From NCBI GenBank assembly GCA_001414345.1, contig LLCB01000317.1, positions 1 through 64,000 of the forward strand: a stretch of 64,000 nucleotides of DNA, given 5' to 3'. The translations under genes were made by a program, and so were the position numbers. Each line of letters starts with the position of its first letter. The first letter of the stretch is position 1. The notes under the pieces were generated by a model. The model was not told the DNA's origin. It saw nothing but the letters and a program-made list of their open reading frames with translations, and made no database searches. Source of the stretch: Hymenoscyphus infarciens (taxonomy: Eukaryota > Ascomycota > Leotiomycetes > Helotiales > Helotiaceae). Positions 58,669 through 64,000 of the stretch are shown in pieces.

Positions 58669-61600
58669 ACTATTATCTAAAGGTTTAATCTTTTCAGTTA
58701 TCTTACTTTTTCGTCGAGAGATATTTAAAGTGTTTTTAGTACTATAATAGATAGAGAACTATTAGAAGATATTAGAGACAATAGTAGTCTATAGCTAAAA
58801 GAGAGCTAGATCTAGAAGCGAGGTTTAGTTTAAATAAGAGTTTAAATAAAAGTTAGAATCGAGAGAGTTTAGAGTAGTAATTTATTAACTTTGAATTTCA
58901 CTTATTCTTTTTTCTAGCTTAGCTAGCTAATCTTCTATTCTTTATCCTTTTACTTATAAAGCTTATATAACTATTTATATCTTATCTATATTTAAAAGGT
59001 TCTACTTATCTTTATTATTTCTTTAGAATCTTTTAATCTTTAGTATATAGTTATAATTTAGAAAGGATATAGAGAGTTATCTTTTAGAAAGAGAGATATC
59101 TCTAGAAGAGAGTTACTTAATACTCTTTAGTAGAACTAGGTTCGATATAATATTAGTAGAGAAGAGAGATAAGAGTAGATTTAGAAGTCTTTTATAATAA
59201 CTTTTATAAGTAGTTAACTTTACTAAACCTTATATAGTAATCTCTATAAAGAGAGAGTTATTAGAAACCTCGGAGACACTTAGTATATTCTATTCTCTTT
59301 AATATATTAAGAATATAATTATACTAGCTATTTATACTAATACTAAACTCTGATTTTACTAGTTATCTATAAGGTCTCTAGAATCGTAGCTATTTAAGAT
59401 TATCTTTAGTATCTAGTCTAAATCTAGGCTAAGTCGAGTTCGAAGTAGATACTAACGGGCTTAAGTAAGATATTATAGTAGGCTATCTCTAGCGAAGTTA
59501 AGTTTAGCCTTTTTATATAATAATACGAAATGTATACTACTATTAAAGAGGTATATAAGAGTGTGTTTAGTAGAATAACGTATATAAATACTAGGTACTA
59601 ATATAGAAGAAAAGGCTAAACTAGTCTTTTCTAACTATAGAAGAGTAGATAGCTATATATAAGAGGTTTAGATAATATAAAAGAGGTTTAGATAATATAA
59701 AGAGGTTTAAAAGCTATCTAAAAGCTAAATCTAAAACCTTTCTAAATTAAATAATATAGAATAATAACTACTAAAACCTTATATATATAGTATATACTAT
59801 ATAATCTCGGCTATATAGAATAGTAGGCTATTATAATTAAAAGTAAAGTTTAAAATACTTAGAGTACTAGACGTAGTATTCTCTAAACGTCTCTTAGCTT
59901 ATTACTACTTTTTAGTACGCTTCTAGTACTAAAACTAAGCTAAAACCATCTATATACCTTCTTTTATTCTTATTATTAACTAATAACTATAATATATAAT
60001 ATTAAAAAAACACTAGATATCTAAAAGCTACTAGGCTCTAAAGTAAAAGACTTCTTAATATAAGGTCTTAGTTTAGTAGTAGACTATTATTATTAGTAGA
60101 AGTAGATAGAATACTACTAAGTATAAGTTACTTATTTAGATATAAGATAATCTAGATTATATATCTATTTTAGAAAGTAGTATTAGTAATATTAGAAAGA
60201 GAGCTAAAGATAATACTACTTATACTTAGAATAGTAATATAAGAGACTAAAGACTTAAAATAAAGACGAATATTTAAAATAAGCCTTAACTTATCTCTAA
60301 GCTATAAAGGAGAATTATTATAAAAATTACTAATTTATAAGAGTCTTACTAAAAGTCGAATATTATATACTTTTATAAGCTAGGACTTTAGAGTAACTAA
60401 GATAAGAGTAAAAACCTATTTAAATTATTATTTTAATAAGTCTTATATAATACTAGTTACTTCTTTATAAAAGGAGGATTAAAGTTTAAACTTACGTCTA
60501 AAATTATATAATAATATATTAAATTAGTAAAGCGTCTTCTAGATAAAGATTACTTAAAAGTTATATTTATAGACCTTATAGTAATATATATAGAACTAGA
60601 TAAGAGAGCTAATTAGTACTAGTAGAGAATAGACGAATACTATTATAACGATATATAATCTAAGATAGTTAAGAGGTATTTTAATAGACAATTCTTTAGT
60701 ACTATCTGCTTAGGTTCTTACTAAGGTCTAAATTATATATATAACTTAGAAATAATATAAGAGATTAAGAACGCGGAGGCGTATTTAGCTAAGGCTAATA
60801 TAGTATAGCTATACTTTATAGAGGTTGAATTTAATTAGTAAGAAAGAGAAAAGATGAGATACTAGGCTAGTAAAAGACGTAGAGTATCTAGAAGAAGAGC
60901 TAAATTATATAATTATCTATAAAAGATAGTATATAAGTAAGAGAATAGAGATAAGAGAGAGGTAGATTAGTACTAGCTCTATAAGAGATATCTTAAGCTA
61001 AAGCTCTTTCTATAGTATAAGGAGTTATATAAGAAGAGAAGAGATAAGATTATACGCTTAGTTATAAATAATACCGGCCTATATTCTTATAAAGTAACTA
61101 AAGAGGTTTTATACTATTATTCTATTTAGCGACTTCTTTATTCTCTCTAGTTACTAGATATAAATCTAATAGAGTAGATATAGTTATATATATAAAGATA
61201 GCTATATAAGAGAAGAGTATAACCTAGGAATAAAGTAGATTTAAAGCGTATTTAAGTAGAGAAGTAGAATAAGATACTCTAGAGTATAATAGATAATATT
61301 ATAGTAAAGCTAAAGAAGACTCTTAAAAAGATTATAGATTATAAAAGAGATAATTATTTCTATAAATAGAGTATTTATTTCTATTACTTTTTATATAATA
61401 ATAGTTAATTTTATATAATAGATATATAGTAGTAGTGAAAAAAGAAAGTTATATTTAAGCGAGAAACTACGAGTAAGCTGAAAAATAGCTAAGAACGCGA
61501 AGAAAATACTAGACTAAGTACTACGTATTTTTAAGATAAAGGCTTAGATATAAATAGTACTAGCTTTTTATGTTTTATATAATATTTTAAGCTCTATTAT

Positions 61601-64000
61601 AGAGTCTAATTATATTAAGAGAATTAAGCTAGAATTTAATAAGTATAATAATTAAGTAGAGAATAAAAATTATATTAATAAAACTAAGTATTATACTAAC
61701 TCTTATATAAGAAGACTTAATAATAAATAAAGAGAACCTCTTCTAAATTACTAGAAGTAGATTTTAGAAGTTTAGAAAAGATAAAGTAATTTATAAGATA
61801 ATCCTCTCTATTTCTATTAATTATAAGCTAAAGCTACCTTTTAAACTTATAGATTATTTTTAATAGAAATATACTCTATTAAAAGCCTATAATTTCTTAT
61901 TAATTATATAATAAGAAGTATATCTTAAGTAGTTAAATAAACCTTCTTTTATATCTTTTTAAATACTTATCTATAAAGTATCTTATTAACCTTCTTCTTA
62001 GTAATCTTACCTAGCTTATTTAAAAGAGTATTAGTAGTAGTAAAGAATTAAGCTATAAAAGTAATACTCTTACTTATATCTATTATCTCTTTAGCTTTAG
62101 AGAGCTTCTTTCTCTTTACTAGTATTAGCTTCTTAGAAGCTCTCTACTTCTAAGAAGCTAGCTAAGATATCAAAGTCTCTTTTCCCTTCTCTTTCTTCTT
62201 CTTTTTAGCCTTCTTTTTAGCTCTTTTTATCTTCTTCTTATAACTTATATACTCTCTTCTATTATATAAGATTAATAGAAGTAGTACTAGTATTTAAAAG
62301 TATAAAGTAGAGAATTTAGTATATATTATTATAAGAAGAGAACTATCTACTATATATAGAAGAGAGTATAATACTCTAAGAGTAAGCTAACTCTAATCGA
62401 GTAGTTATTCTAAGAGTGAATATCTAATATAATAATAGTATTCTTATATACTTAAGAATAAAGAGCTTTTAAACTTTAAAATTAGTAGTATTAGTACTTA
62501 TCTAAAAAGAGTTATTTAAATTATTAGAGCTATTAGAATTATTAAAAAGAGATAAATCTAAGATCTTAGTAGTATTCTTTTAGCTCTTAGAATAACTATA
62601 ATTACTAGTAGCTAATAAATTAGTATATAGATTATATATTATAATATACTAAGAGAAAGTCTTCTTTTTCTACTTCTTTAATTAAGAGTGTTTTTATAAG
62701 ATATATTAGTATTAAAGTTAATTATAGTTTAATTTACTTACTTTTAAATAAGAAATCTAAACTCTCTTTTTAGTAGTAACTAAACCTTCTTTACTATTCT
62801 AACTAACTTTTAAGATATAAAGTAATTAATATATCTACTTATATTTCTCTCTTAAATTACTATATTTAATATAGTACGTATAGCTATTTCTAAGAGAGTT
62901 ATTATAATTTTTAGCTTATATATTAAATATAGCCTTAGTAAGAGTAGTATTACTTACTTTACCTTCTTTACTCTAATTCTTAATAAAGTCTAATAGTCTA
63001 AAGATATTATCTTTAGACTAAGAGTAATTCTTCTTACGTTCTAATTAGATAGATTAAGATTAGATAGATTAAGATTAAGTAAAAGATAGAACTTAGAATA
63101 ATTCTAGCGATTTAGAGAAATTAGAAGATAGTATAAGTTAAGAAGTCTTCTTCTTTTTATTAGGCTTTTTTTAAAAGCGATTTAAAGATATATTAAAGAA
63201 TAAAAGTATAAAGGTAATAGATAAAAGTAGGAGGAAAATAAGTAATTAATATACTCGATCTTACTTAGTAGTATATAAGTAATTAGATACGTAGTAGTAT
63301 TTAGTAAAGTAACTAAAATTAATCGTTAATATACTAATAATTATTATTAATCTTATTAATAATTATAATAAAAGTACTAAACGACTATAGAATTTATTAT
63401 TAGATAATTAGATAGTTAAGTAAATATATACTAAGCTACTTCTAAAAGAGCTCGATATCTTTATTAGATAATTTAATATTATCTTATAAAGAGCTAAATA
63501 AGTACTTAGACTATTTATAAGATTATTCTATTATTCTAGAGCCGCTCTAAAAGCGTTCTAAAATCCTAGTATATAGACTATACTTTGTATAAAAAAACAC
63601 CTCGTATCTATATCTTATATATCTATACTCTAGACTAGTAGATAAGTAGATTAACTTTTACTAAATCGATTAATTTTAAAATTTATATTCTTTTAATATT
63701 AGAATTATAGTATATAATCTATATACTATATAAGCTATAAGCCGAGCTCTAAGAATATATAGTATATCTACTATTCTTATTTAATATATAAGTAAAAATA
63801 AGTTTTAAAGACGAGTTAAAATAGCTTTATAATATTCTACTCTTTTTCTTAGCTCTAAGATCTATTTAGATAGCTATTTACGCTCTTCTATAACTAGTAT
63901 AATACTTCTCTCTATCTATATAGATCTCTACTAAAAAAGATATCTTTATATACTTTAAATACTATTTCTAAATATGAAATATCTATCTCTTTATTAAATA

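Larger units (their letters stand above)
56322..59835 (-). mobile_element. Reverse-oriented LTR pair with nested insertions
   Basis: Segments 56322-56647 and 59516-59835 are direct copies of each other (blocks GAAAAGGCTAAACTAGTCTT and CTAAATCTAAAACCTTTCTA). Read on the minus strand, their ends and last 100 bp match the Gypsy LTR family (CTCTTATATACCTCTTTAAT; TATAATAGCCTACTATTC for the start), but the middle differs, so it is a related subfamily. Between them lie repeat C (57518-57906) and a solo Gypsy LTR (58295-58668), both apparently later arrivals. The remaining internal 2.1 kb shows no pol motifs; it is probably a non-autonomous relative. Confidence 0.6.
54000..64000. other. AT-rich RIP-mutated block 4
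   Basis: RIP-type composition continues to the window end. Identified parts are a TIR element (54122-56099), an inverted LTR pair (56322-56647 and 59516-59835), repeat C (57518-57906) and a solo Gypsy LTR (58295-58668). In 56660-57500, 58670-59510 and 59840-64000 I recognise no domain; the DNA is likely decayed transposon sequence. A less mutated patch lies at 57580-57900. Confidence 0.85.

Noticed and set aside
1..64000. CRISPR arrays, rRNA or tRNA genes, telomere repeats
   Set aside because: None seen by eye on either strand. Regular short repeats found are LTR or TIR parts. A tRNA scan would be needed to exclude single tRNA genes.

Overview
The window looks like nuclear DNA of a filamentous ascomycete (Pezizomycotina; Leotiomycetes is a guess from gene style only). 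The evidence is short spliceosomal introns (37-84 bp, one of 156 bp) with GTRWGT donors, CTRAY-like branch sites and YAG acceptors, fungal-only domains (DUF3716, Zn2Cys6-like clusters, CorA-like membrane proteins), and the mark of repeat-induced point mutation (RIP): CpA/TpG are almost absent and TpA is in great excess across all transposon-rich blocks.

The layout alternates between gene islands and AT-rich blocks. AT block 1 (1-4180) holds a copia-like relic and the tail of a Ty3/Gypsy element with tandem LTRs. Island 1 (4340-13140) carries an eight-exon Hsp70-like gene (-), divergent from a double Zn-cluster regulator-like gene (+), then a small tautomerase-like gene (+) and a one-TM coiled-coil protein (+). 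A 517-bp MITE with TA duplication marks its edge. AT block 2 (14040-25500) is a RIP-killed Ty3/Gypsy element whose right LTR is split by a younger 2.1-kb LTR element that contains a 139-bp-arm hairpin. Island 2 (25660-33120) has a DUF3716 gene, a complete glutamate decarboxylase gene and a complete mitochondrial phosphate carrier gene, the last two being core metabolism, and a gene relic cut at its right edge. AT block 3 (33123-42844) is framed by 24-bp inverted repeats and contains a compact TRIM element with perfect TSD and a reverse-strand LINE. Island 3 (42850-53990) is accessory in character: a broken CorA-like gene, a sulfotransferase-like P-loop gene, a large 11-exon gene joining an alpha/beta-hydrolase (SesB-like) half to a CorA-like two-TM half, and a gene whose 5' end runs into the next AT block. 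AT block 4 (54000-64000) holds a 2-kb element with about 230-bp TIRs, an inverted pair of LTRs and solo LTRs.

The most notable candidate system is the 1236-residue hydrolase/CorA fusion at 47941-52239. All 11 exons join in frame with GT..AG introns. Its lipase box has lost the nucleophile serine (CHGTGG), while the later YETVP and NH parts of the fold and the C-terminal GMN/two-TM channel part are present. The domain order recalls fungal NLR-type cell-death proteins, with a membrane module in place of NACHT/NB-ARC repeats; that role is inference. Exon joins were worked out by hand and are not backed by transcripts.
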